Counted from the stretch's first letter, positions 1 to 6,310 are shown. The stretch is 6,502 nt of DNA from Tannerella sp. (GCA_031259505.1 JAIRLL010000044.1:1-6502), one strand, 5' to 3'. Made by a program: numbers and translations. Notes: generated by a model not told the origin, from the sequence alone.

Positions 1-1201
1 CCGACCGAACCTTCCTGTGCGTTGTTTTTTAACGAATGAAGGATAGCCAGGCTCATGCCCGCCTTTAACCATTTGTTTACGGTGAATGAATTGGTCAGCT
101 TTGCCGTGTATTTCCTGTAATAACTCTCCAGCATGATACCGTCGCCGTCGTCGTATCCCAGCGACAGCGAAGAGGCCACCCTGTCCGTTCCTCCGGAAAT
201 GGACAGGGAATGATTCGTCCCCAAAGCAGTTTGCAGCGCTTCGTCCTGCCAGTCGGTGTCATATTTGGGCGTTCCGTCGGGATTGAACAAATCCGGTTCC
301 AACTGACCATAATCAGGCATCGTACGCCCTTCTTTCCAGGCCCATGCCTGCCGCTCCATTTCCATGTACTGTGCGGAATTGAGCACTTTTATTTTTCGTT
401 CGGGAGGCAGATAGCCGATGCCGACGCTCCCGTTGTAAGTCACCCTCGCTGCACCGGATTTTCCTCTTTTGGTGGTTACCAGTATGACGCCGTTCGCGCC
501 GCGCGCTCCGTAAATAGCCGTAGATGATGCATCTTTTAACACATCCACCGATTCGATGTCGGCCGTATTCAACATACCGAAATCGGCGCCGATTACGCCA
601 TCCACTACGAATAAAGGATCATTGGTGGCATTGATAGAGTTGTACCCTCGAATATTTACTTTGAAAGTGCCGCCCGGAATACCCGTGTTATTGTTAACTG
701 TGAATCCGGCCACTTTCCCCTGTAACGCACCCAGCGGATTGGTCGACGTTTTTTCAAGCATTTTCTCCGAAGACACGCTGGCCACCGAACCCGTCAGGTC
801 AGACTTTCGTATGGAACCGTATCCAATCACTACGATTTCCTCCAGCGCCTGCGTGTCCTCTAACAGTTTAATTACAAGGGAATTACCCCCCCCCGTGCGG
901 CTAACACGCTTATTTCCTGCGTGATATAACCGATATACGACACTTGCAGCGTCGCGTCCTCCCTGACGGACAGCGAGAAATTCCCGTCCACATCCGTCAC
1001 CGTTCCATTGGTGGTGCCTTTCTCCACCACATTCACTCCGATGACCGGCTCGTCATTGACGTCGATCACCGTACCGCTTATCCGCTGCTGCGCAAGCACA
1101 GTCAACGAACAGCAACAAAGAATACACAGCATAAACAACTGTTTCCGCCATGTATCCCGCTTTCTGAAAAATTTTAATTTCATCATGGTTACTTTAAACA
1201 T
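1..1201 (-). CDS. SusC/RagA-family TonB-dependent outer-membrane protein, 5' part, frame broken at a G9 tract
   Basis: The family forms outer-membrane beta-barrels that import glycans, peptides or chelates with a SusD-like lipoprotein, powered by TonB. The first 109 codons give a signal peptide (about 1-38, ending TVLAQ) and a carboxypeptidase-regulatory-like domain (RISGTVIDVNDEPVIGVNVV, then GTVTDVDGNFSL and VSYIGYITQEISV), and then reach a stop at 872-874. The family sequence resumes in another frame from about 887: VIKLLEDTQALEEIVVIGYG (TonB-box region), then plug-domain motifs GALQGKVAG, NIRGYNSI, PLFVVDGV and LKDASSTAIYGARGANGVIL. That frame stays open for about 295 codons to the left edge. 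One added G, or two lost, in the G9 run rejoins the frames. The start is taken at 1201; in-frame ATGs at 1186 and 1183 are equally plausible, and no Shine-Dalgarno is seen. The family is certain. Whether the break is real, switchable or a sequencing error is not. Confidence 0.9.
886..894 (-). repeat. Homopolymeric G9 tract at the susC frameshift
   Basis: The plus strand reads nine consecutive C, which are nine G in the coding strand. The tract lies exactly where the reading frame of the susC-like gene changes, between the regulatory-like domain and the TonB-box region. With nine G the product ends 109 codons from the start. With ten (or seven) the frame continues into the plug domain. Runs of this kind mutate by slipped-strand mispairing and are also a common place for sequencing or assembly errors. 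Confidence 0.95.
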
Positions 1202-1562
1202 TTAAATTAATACACTAAAAAAATACTCGCAATTTATATATAAAATCTTTTTAATCAATTAAATCGCTCTTTCTTTTTTTCCGGCAGGTATCAGACTGAC
1301 TTTTATTTTGACAAATCGGATTTACCGGTTAAACTTTCCTTTTAAAAAATACGTCAGCCGTGTGCGTTCATTCGAGATTTCCGGCTCGTCCAAAACGGGG
1401 CAATGCGCGGACAAACTGATTTTCGCCTGTTGCTCCAACCCGCCATATCCACGAAAAAGAGGTTTCGGACACGAGCAACACACAGGTTATATTCTTCACT
1501 GACAAATTCATTCACTCATTAAATTTAATTTTTACACCACCCTTTATCGGTCAAGCATGCAG
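1202..1562 (-). other. AT-rich gene-free stretch, probable long 5' leader of susC
   Basis: About 360 bases between the susC start and the promoter-like boxes at 1563-1592. I see no convincing coding sequence on either strand; the open frames here are short and low in complexity. The part next to the gene (1202-1290) is very AT-rich. A weaker promoter could lie there: on the minus strand a TTG near 1256 is followed 17 bases later by TATAAATTG, but this fits the Bacteroidota consensus poorly. No riboswitch or RNA family is recognised. Confidence 0.4.
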
Positions 1563-1592
1563 CAAAAGTATATATTCATTTTATTCCGCAAA
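1563..1592 (-). promoter_or_regulatory. Bacteroidota-type promoter reading toward susC
   Basis: On the minus strand the -7 box is TACTTTTG (1570-1563), matching the Bacteroidota consensus TAnnTTTG. It is preceded by TTTG (1592-1589), matching the -33 box, with an 18-base spacer. The usual spacing is about 19-21, so this is slightly short. Transcription would start near 1556 and leave a leader of about 350 nt before susC. No other gene downstream on that strand would use it. Confidence 0.55.
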
Positions 1593-1601
1593 CGGAATAA
1601 A
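1580..1601. repeat. 9-bp inverted repeat around the -33 box, possible operator
   Basis: TTTATTCCG (1580-1588) and CGGAATAAA (1593-1601) are perfect reverse complements separated by four bases. The four-base loop (CAAA on plus, TTTG on minus) is the putative -33 box of the promoter above. No T-run follows on either strand, so it is not an intrinsic terminator. Its position suggests a binding site for a dimeric regulator; this is inferred from geometry alone. Confidence 0.6.
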
Positions 1602-1797
1602 CAAAGTTTAACTTTATTTTTATTCGTCATGCCTTCCGTGCGGATGACATTGGGTTGTAAAATCGCCCAAACAGGCAAAATTTCGGACGCAGGGTGTTTC
1701 GCGTCCGTCAATTTGTTTTTACAAACTTCATGTCCAGGCGCTTTCCCGATATGCGCATCGGGGACGAAGATGGATGCAAATCTAAGGTGCGAACGGA
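1602..1797. other. Gene-free stretch with small stem-loops
   Basis: No credible gene is seen. Several short inverted repeats occur: GGACGC/GCGTCC around 1685-1707, CCCGAT/ATCGGG around 1746-1763, and TTTGT/ACAAA near 1712-1726. Frames on both strands stay open across this region, but their translations have low-complexity, Arg- and Cys-rich composition unlike a folded protein and overlap one another. The stretch may be the left flank of the repeat element that follows. Confidence 0.35.
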
Positions 1798-1935
1798 GAC
1801 GCCATTGCCGACAGCGACGGTATCCCCGCAAATGACGGGGATGCCATTGTTGCAGGCAATGGCGTCCGGCGTCTTTGCGAGGCACGAAGCAATCCAGCAG
1901 GCTGATAACCAGCAAATAACGACACATGTCGCTGG
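1798..1935. repeat. Stem-loop-rich intergenic repeat (REP/MITE-like)
   Basis: A perfect 12-bp inverted repeat, GACGCCATTGCC (1798-1809) and GGCAATGGCGTC (1855-1866), encloses a 10-bp hairpin (1819-1828 with 1836-1845, one T-G wobble, arms ATCCCCG/CGGGGAT). A competing hairpin, GCCATTG/CAATGGC (1843-1849 with 1857-1863), shares the right outer arm. Next, 1870-1895 reads like the intergenic repeat core TTGCGAGG-N-ACGAAGCAATCC, which I recall from many unrelated bacterial genomes. A further stem CGACA/TGTCG (1920-1931) flanked by CCAG/CTGG closes the block. There is no transposase and no clear target duplication. The structure is seen directly; calling it dispersed or mobile is inference. Confidence 0.55.
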
Positions 1936-2044
1936 CAGGTAAGGAAGTTTCTCAAGCCCGCGACACGGGTTAATAGCACGTCTGCAAGGCCGGAAATACC
2001 GCTGGCCGGCAGAATCGGAATTTCTGATAAAATGTTCATAATAC
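1936..2044. other. Intergenic DNA without recognised content
   Basis: This stretch joins the repeat block to the small heptad ORF. A minus-strand frame spans it (1782-2099), but its translation runs straight through the hairpin repeat, so it is not treated as a gene. A GCCGG/CCGGC pair near 1990-2010 is the only structure seen. Confidence 0.3.
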
Positions 2045-2197
2045 TTATAATTGCCTTATCAATACTGTTGAATGTGAAATTTGCAATCGAAAACAGCAAA
2101 AAAACTCTTTAGAGATCATTTCAAACTCGCGAGAGTTCATGTCAAGTTCCTGAGAGATCTTTTCAAACTCTTGAGAGTTTATTTCTATCTCTTTCAT
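2045..2197 (-). CDS. Possible 50-residue heptad-repeat protein
   Basis: The product starts MKEIE and continues with four seven-residue units: INSQEFE, KISQELD, MNSREFE and MISKEFF. It then ends in an unrelated 19-residue tail, so the total is 50 residues. The units alternate hydrophobic and charged positions and could form a short amphipathic helix or coiled coil. The ORF begins 62 bases downstream of the TsaA-FmdE gene on the same strand and has only an A-rich stretch before the ATG. The same DNA is a tandem repeat, so the pattern may reflect DNA duplication rather than protein selection. The function is unknown, and I am not sure that it is expressed. Confidence 0.3.
   Translation of the reverse strand: MKEIEINSQEFEKISQELDMNSREFEMISKEFFCCFRLQISHSTVLIRQL
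2111..2194. repeat. Two-copy 42-bp tandem repeat built of 21-bp half units
   Basis: Units 2111-2152 and 2153-2194 are aligned without gaps and share AGAGATC, TTTCAAACTC and GAGAGTT blocks, with divergence mainly in the last third. Each unit holds a near-palindromic core, AACTCGCGAGAGTT or AACTCTTGAGAGTT. The 21-bp period equals seven codons and encodes the heptads of the small minus-strand ORF. Confidence 0.7.
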
Positions 2198-2220
2198 GTT
2201 TTTCTGGCCTTTTCCGGCAG

Positions 2221-2251
2221 TTTCGCCGGCGAAAGGCGACGTCCGGCGAAA
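2221..2251. repeat. 9-bp hairpin downstream of the TsaA-FmdE gene
   Basis: TTTCGCCGG (2221-2229) pairs perfectly with CCGGCGAAA (2243-2251) over a 13-base loop. The left arm also lies in a 14-bp perfect palindrome, TTTCGCCGGCGAAA (2221-2234). It sits 8 bases past the gene's stop codon. On the minus strand the T-run comes before rather than after the stem, so it is not a canonical intrinsic terminator. It could stabilise the transcript's 3' end. Confidence 0.5.
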
Positions 2252-2259
2252 AAGGACGC

Positions 2260-3126
2260 TTACGATACGGTGAAAAGATGTTCGAACGGGATTTTCAGCG
2301 TATCGAATGCTCTGCCGGATGCGGATGTGCAAATGATTTCCGGTGATTCATTGCGCAACCGAATCCGTATGCTGCTTCCTCCTTCTGTGTAAAAAATAAA
2401 AGCCACGTCACCTGACTCCCTGTAAATAAAAGCGTCTTTTTTCGCAAATGTGCAGGCGGTTACGAACTGTACGCCATCCGTCAGGCAGTTGCGCACTTCA
2501 GCTATCACACGAAGACTGTTCAGTTCGCTTATGCCTGTATTCAGGAAGTCGATAGCATAAAGCGAAGCCATAATGCCCATCGCCAGTCCCGGACATATAT
2601 GTCCGTGCAACTGTCCGGCTTTCAGAAGGAGCATGTCAGCCCGACGGGCAGCGATGTGGTTATTGATTTCAATGCGAGGGTCGGCTTTCAGCAGTGACAA
2701 GTGTGCCGAGTCAATTTTGCTGCCATGTGCAAACAGCGAAGTGTCGCAACATTTAATATCCAGTACCGGTGTGCCGTCCAGCGCATCGAGACCTTCAACG
2801 ATCAGTTCGTTCCCGTTTACTTCGACCAGTTTCACGGTTGTAACGCCAATCAGGTTGGGACGGCACGGTATGCGCGAAGCAAAAACACCGCGTTCGATTC
2901 CCGAACGTGTCATGCCCGAAAGCGCAGCTTCTTTGCCCTCCAGTCGGTCAAAATAGAATATAACATCCAGATATTCACAATTGTCTATATTAAGCAATGC
3001 CGCTGCATATTCAGCGTCGACAAGCAGTCTGGCCGGCTCGCTTTTTAGTATTTTCAATGGCGTGCCGTAATCGTACACTGGATTTGACACTACTTTTCCT
3101 ATAGGTTTGAATACCGCCTGTATCAT
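2260..3126 (-). CDS. Fusion protein: TsaA/TrmO-like domain + FmdE-like domain
   Basis: The 288-residue product joins two families. Residues about 5-130 match the TsaA/TrmO (UPF0066) fold, whose known member methylates t6A37 of tRNA with S-adenosylmethionine: PIGKVVSNP (8-16), EYLDVIFYF (51-59), RGVFASRIPCRPNLIGV (79-95) and EGLDALDGTPVLDIK (111-125). Two family hallmarks differ: PNPIG is PNLIG and DIKPY is DIKCC (C126-C127). Residues about 155-285 match FmdE, named from formylmethanofuran dehydrogenase clusters: LHGHICPGLAMG (173-184) with H174, H176 and C178, then C214, D217, Q220 and C225 in NCLTDGVQFVTAC. The C-terminal zinc finger of some FmdE proteins is absent. No signal peptide is seen, so it should be cytoplasmic. 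It lies 78 bp after the permease gene with no promoter seen between, so it is probably cotranscribed. Domain calls are firm; the job is inferred as handling the imported metal or chelate. Confidence 0.85.
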   Translation of the reverse strand: MIQAVFKPIGKVVSNPVYDYGTPLKILKSEPARLLVDAEYAAALLNIDNCEYLDVIFYFDRLEGKEAALSGMTRSGIERGVFASRIPCRPNLIGVTTVKLVEVNGNELIVEGLDALDGTPVLDIKCCDTSLFAHGSKIDSAHLSLLKADPRIEINNHIAARRADMLLLKAGQLHGHICPGLAMGIMASLYAIDFLNTGISELNSLRVIAEVRNCLTDGVQFVTACTFAKKDAFIYRESGDVAFIFYTEGGSSIRIRLRNESPEIICTSASGRAFDTLKIPFEHLFTVS

Positions 3127-3148
3127 GCCTGTATCATGCCTGTATCCT
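3116..3148 (-). repeat. Three 11-bp tandem repeats spanning the TsaA-FmdE start codon
   Basis: In the coding direction the units are AGGATACAGGC, ATGATACAGGC and ATGATACAGGC. The last unit supplies the chosen start (3126-3124), and its coding bases include MIQA. The middle unit supplies another ATG (3137) that is out of frame and reads only four codons (MIQA) to a TGA overlapping the true ATG, as ATGA. Each unit ends in ACAGGC, which may serve as a weak ribosome binding site. Confidence 0.85.
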
Positions 3149-3204
3149 GTGTCTATGATTCATTAATAAACGGACAAACAGCAATATATACTTCCAATAA
3201 TAAA

Positions 3205-4278
3205 TCATGCGCGATTTTTCCTTCCTGCGAACCCCCGTATCAGGAGAAATAAAAACAAAGGTGCGCCGACAAACGAAGTCAGTATGCCGACAGGCAATAC
3301 CACGGGCGAGATAACGGTACGCGCCAGCGTATCGGACAGTAACAGGAAAAATCCCCCGAACACTGCGGATGCAGGTAAGAGAAACGGCTCATCATTACCG
3401 ATAATCCGTCGAATAATGTGCGGGACAACCAGTCCCACAAATGCGATTACGCCATAAAACGACACGACGACAGCCGTCAGCAATGCAGCGCAAACCATGC
3501 CGCTTAAACGCGCGCCCTGCACCCGGACGCCGAGGCTCCTGGCATGTTCGTCGCCCGACTGCATGGCTTTGTATGTCCACACATGCCGCCAGAAGAAGAT
3601 TAAGGATGGAATGAATATCAAAAGTATTATCAGCAGGTTATCCCACGAGGCACGCCCCAGATCTCCGAAACTCCAGAAAACGATGGATGCCAGTTGCACG
3701 TTGTCGGCAAAATACTGCATGGCGGAAATGCCTGCGCCTGCCAGCGACGAAACAATAATACCCGAAAGGATAATGATTTCAGGCGTTGCCCCCCTGTATC
3801 TGGACAAAAGCAGAATAACGCCTGCGCCTGCCAGACTCCATGCAAAAGCCGAAAGCGTAACCGCAGAAGGGTTGTGTATCATTGCCAGGTCATTGGAACC
3901 CGTATAATCGCTGCCCGCCCCGAGCGCGACAATGGCGAAAGACGCCCCGAAAGCGGCAGCTCCCGAAATGCCCAGGGTATAGGGCGAAGCAAGGGGATTG
4001 CGCAGTAACGACTGCACAGTTGCACCGGAAACGGCCAGCGAGGCGCCTGACAGAACAGCCCCGATAATTCGCGGCAAACGAATGTTCCAAACGATTTGAT
4101 AGACGAAACCGGAGCCTTCGCCTTTCAGCAAGCGTAAAATATCAGGCAGCCCGATATCAGCAGAGCCGGATGCCAGGGACAGCAAACCCATTGCAGACAG
4201 TAATAGCGTCAGTATCAATATAAAGAGTATACGCCGGCGGATATGCTTTTTATATGCCTGCACCGTTTTTCCGCTCAT
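3205..4278 (-). CDS. FecCD/BtuC-type ABC importer permease
   Basis: This is the inner-membrane channel subunit of a type II importer for siderophores, haem, cobalamin or metal oxyanions; it works as a homodimer with two ATPases. The 357-residue length fits the family (about 330-350). Signatures are WNIRLPRIIGAVLSGASLAV with SGATVQSLLRNPLASPYTLG near the N-terminus, GDLGRASW midway, and YGVIAFVGLVVPHIIRRIIG (contact loop with the ATPase), LLLSDTLAR and LPVGILTSFVGAPLF near the end. Many hydrophobic stretches fit about ten membrane helices. ATG 4278 is chosen because AAGAGG lies four bases upstream; ATG 4281 and ATG 4323 (adding MYLNYRNARKTSRG) are alternatives. The frame is open to 4491, but that extension crosses the promoters. 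The binding protein and ATPase are encoded divergently. The cargo cannot be read from the sequence. Confidence 0.93.
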   Translation of the reverse strand: MSGKTVQAYKKHIRRRILFILILTLLLSAMGLLSLASGSADIGLPDILRLLKGEGSGFVYQIVWNIRLPRIIGAVLSGASLAVSGATVQSLLRNPLASPYTLGISGAAAFGASFAIVALGAGSDYTGSNDLAMIHNPSAVTLSAFAWSLAGAGVILLLSRYRGATPEIIILSGIIVSSLAGAGISAMQYFADNVQLASIVFWSFGDLGRASWDNLLIILLIFIPSLIFFWRHVWTYKAMQSGDEHARSLGVRVQGARLSGMVCAALLTAVVVSFYGVIAFVGLVVPHIIRRIIGNDEPFLLPASAVFGGFFLLLSDTLARTVISPVVLPVGILTSFVGAPLFLFLLIRGFAGRKNRA

Positions 4279-4375
4279 CATGCCTCTTGAGGTTTTTCGG
4301 GCGTTCCGGTAATTTAAATACATGTTATTCGAACTGTAAAGTATTACAAAATGAAATATTCGTGTTACTGCGCTG

Positions 4376-4383
4376 CAAAGATA
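4376..4383 (-). promoter_or_regulatory. -7 box of the permease / TsaA-FmdE transcript
   Basis: On the minus strand this reads TATCTTTG, an exact TAnnTTTG match. No clean TTTG occurs at the expected -33 distance; ATTG 13 bases upstream is too close. The transcript would start near 4369 and leave a leader of about 90 nt before ATG 4278. That is too short for a cobalamin riboswitch. Confidence 0.5.
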
Positions 4384-4428
4384 TACTTCTTTCAGGCAAT
4401 GTGGCGCGAAATGATAAGAAAAAAGCGT

Positions 4429-4436
4429 TACCTTTG
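4429..4436 (+). promoter_or_regulatory. -7 box of the binding-protein / ATPase transcript
   Basis: TACCTTTG matches TAnnTTTG exactly. No TTTG is seen near -33. The predicted start near 4441-4443 leaves a leader of only about 15 nt before ATG 4458, with no Shine-Dalgarno, which is common in Bacteroidota. The 45 bases between this box and the divergent one (4384-4428) must hold both -33 regions, so one regulator bound there could control both transcripts. No known metal-regulator operator is recognised. Confidence 0.5.
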
Positions 4437-4457
4437 CATATGATTTAACATTTGAAT

Positions 4458-5552
4458 ATGAACACATACAGTAGAATCGCATACGCGACAATCACAGCAG
4501 CCGCTCTGCTTATTCCATCATGCCGCCCCAAACAGAAAGAAAACCACACGCAACAGGTTGTTATTGAAGATGCGCTTGGGCGCAAAGTATCCCTGCCCGC
4601 CAATCCCGAACGGATAGTCGGACTGCGTCCGGGAGCATTGCGCCTGCTTGCATACATGAACCTGTGCGACAGGATTGCAGGCGTTGAGCAGGTAGAAAAA
4701 GGTGGAGACGACCGTCCCTACGTAACAGCACATCCCGAATTGCTGCAGTTGCCTTTCATAGGCGCCAGAGGAGGTAACGCCGAATTGATTATGTCAGTTA
4801 GTCCTGATGTCATATTCATGACGTATACGTCTGTTGCCGATGCCGATGCGATGGAAAAACTTACAGATATCCCCGTTGTTGCGCTCGAATATCCCGAAAT
4901 GGGGCTTGCCGTCGACAAACTCTTTACATCTCTGAAAATTATCGGTAAAATAATGGATAAGGAAGAAAGAGCCGATTCACTGACGGAATATATCAGCCGG
5001 TCCTTAAACGACCTGCATAACCGTACATCAGGCATTGACGATGCGAAAAAACCGACGGTTTACATAGGAGGTATCGCGCATGGACGTGCCCGCAACATCA
5101 CTTCCACGCACCCTGATTATCCGCCGTTTGTTTTTACCGGCGCCAAAAATGTGGCGAATGCTGTGGATAAAGAAAAAAACTACTCGCTTTCGGGCGTCTA
5201 TATAGACATCGAACAACTGATGACTTGGAACCCGGATATGATTTTTATTGATGAATCAGGCTTAAATCTTGTAAATAATGATATTAACGACGGCGGAGCG
5301 CTGGCAAACCATCTGACGGCGATAAAAACAGGCCGGATATATACTTTGCCTTCATACAACAGCTATGCGGTCAATTACGAAACGGCTTTGATTAACAGTT
5401 GGTTTGTCGGTAAAACTATGTATCCCGACGTATTTGAAGATATTTCAATAGAGGAAAAGGCAAACGAAATTTTGACAGCCTTCCTTGGAAAACCGATATA
5501 CAACGAATGGGTTACGCTGCACAGTTTCAAATCTTTGCCGTATACAAAATGA
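4458..5552 (+). CDS. FecB/BtuF-type substrate-binding lipoprotein
   Basis: This is the extracytoplasmic solute receptor of the importer, 364 residues. A hydrophobic N-terminus ends in the lipobox LIPSC, so Cys22 should be lipidated and the protein tethered in the periplasm. The binding fold starts with VVIEDALGRKVSLPANPERI, the standard opening of class III receptors, followed by GVEQVEKGG, RPYVTAHPELLQLPFIGARG and SPDVIFMTY. The second lobe has PTVYIGGIAHG and TWNPDMIFIDES. A TTG six bases upstream is also in frame, but ATG 4458 gives the better signal peptide. The stop overlaps the next gene's ATG (ATGA, 5549-5552), which implies translational coupling. In similar receptors an acidic or aromatic pocket sets specificity; I cannot assign the ligand from this sequence. 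Confidence 0.92.
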   Translation: MNTYSRIAYATITAAALLIPSCRPKQKENHTQQVVIEDALGRKVSLPANPERIVGLRPGALRLLAYMNLCDRIAGVEQVEKGGDDRPYVTAHPELLQLPFIGARGGNAELIMSVSPDVIFMTYTSVADADAMEKLTDIPVVALEYPEMGLAVDKLFTSLKIIGKIMDKEERADSLTEYISRSLNDLHNRTSGIDDAKKPTVYIGGIAHGRARNITSTHPDYPPFVFTGAKNVANAVDKEKNYSLSGVYIDIEQLMTWNPDMIFIDESGLNLVNNDINDGGALANHLTAIKTGRIYTLPSYNSYAVNYETALINSWFVGKTMYPDVFEDISIEEKANEILTAFLGKPIYNEWVTLHSFKSLPYTK

Positions 5553-6310
5553 TAGATATCAAACATTTGTATTTCAGTTACGGCAAGTATGCCGTTTTGC
5601 ATGATGTAAATGCACAGGTCGGGGCAGGGGATTTCTTTGCTGTAATTGGCCCTAACGGCGCCGGGAAAAGTACGCTAATAAAGTGTATTGCCGGCATTCT
5701 CAATGTGAAATCAGGCACAATTCTGATAGATGGAAAGCCATCCGTCCATTATCCTGTAAACCGGCTTGCGCAAACTGTGGCTTACATACCTCAAACAGAA
5801 AAAGGTGATTTGCAGAGCCTTGTGTTTGACGCAGTGCTTGCCGGCAGAAAACCGTACATACACTGGAAAGCTTCAGAGAATGACTGCCGTAAAGTTGCCG
5901 ACGTGCTTCATCAACTTGGTATCGAGCATCTTGCCATGAGATATGTGAATGAATTGAGTGGCGGACAGCAGCAAACAGTGATGATTGCGCGCGCGCTTGC
6001 CCAGCAAACAAAAATACTCCTTCTCGACGAACCTGCAGCCAATCTGGATCTGCACCGTCAACTGGAAATGATGGATTTGTTGAAAAGTCTGTCATCTAAT
6101 GGATTAACAATCGTCATGTCACTGCATGACATCAATCTTGCAATCCGGTATGCAAGCCATATCCTGATGCTCAAGGATGGCGGCGTATTGGCTTGTGAGT
6201 TGGCAGACAATGTGACCCGCATCCAGATTGAGAAGCTGTACAATATTAAGGCAGAGATGATTACCAATGGAGATACCCGCTACTGTGTGCCGTTAGGCGT
6301 TGATGCGTAG
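5549..6310 (+). CDS. FecE/BtuD-type ABC importer ATPase
   Basis: This 253-residue cytoplasmic ATPase powers the importer as a dimer under the permease. All nucleotide-binding motifs are intact: A-loop Tyr near 11 (FSYG), Walker A GPNGAGKST (34-42), Q-loop Q82 (YIPQ), signature LSGGQQQ (136-142), Walker B ILLLDEP (156-162), D-loop ANLD (164-167) and switch His193 (SLHD). The length is normal for the family (about 250-265). Its ATG overlaps the binding-protein stop, so the two should be made in coordinated amounts; it is the last gene of the plus-strand operon. Its final 31 bases overlap the 3' end of the convergent LarC-like gene. Nothing in the motifs defines the cargo. Confidence 0.95.
   Translation: MIDIKHLYFSYGKYAVLHDVNAQVGAGDFFAVIGPNGAGKSTLIKCIAGILNVKSGTILIDGKPSVHYPVNRLAQTVAYIPQTEKGDLQSLVFDAVLAGRKPYIHWKASENDCRKVADVLHQLGIEHLAMRYVNELSGGQQQTVMIARALAQQTKILLLDEPAANLDLHRQLEMMDLLKSLSSNGLTIVMSLHDINLAIRYASHILMLKDGGVLACELADNVTRIQIEKLYNIKAEMITNGDTRYCVPLGVDA

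Noticed and set aside
1..1201. The susC-like receptor as the outer-membrane partner of the importer
   Set aside because: It is about 1 kb away, has its own promoter-like region, and resembles SusC-type nutrient receptors rather than a metallophore receptor; the link cannot be supported.
1544..2099. Open frames on both strands (about 82-127 codons) across the intergenic repeat
   Set aside because: They overlap one another, run through the hairpins, and translate to Arg/Cys-rich sequence with no recognisable family.
2111..2194. CRISPR array
   Set aside because: Only two imperfect units with no spacers, and no cas gene in the window.
2221..2251. Intrinsic terminator after the TsaA-FmdE gene
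   Set aside because: The stem is good, but no T-run follows it in the direction of transcription; recorded as a hairpin only.
4282..4457. Cobalamin or other riboswitch upstream of the importer
   Set aside because: Predicted leaders are about 15 and 90 nt, and no conserved B12-box-like core is visible.
4452..4457. TTG as the start of the binding lipoprotein
   Set aside because: ATG two codons later gives a normal lipoprotein signal; TTG would add only two residues.
4279..4491. Extended permease N-terminus starting at 4491
   Set aside because: The extra 71 residues do not resemble the family and would span both promoter boxes; the start at 4278 has a good ribosome binding site.
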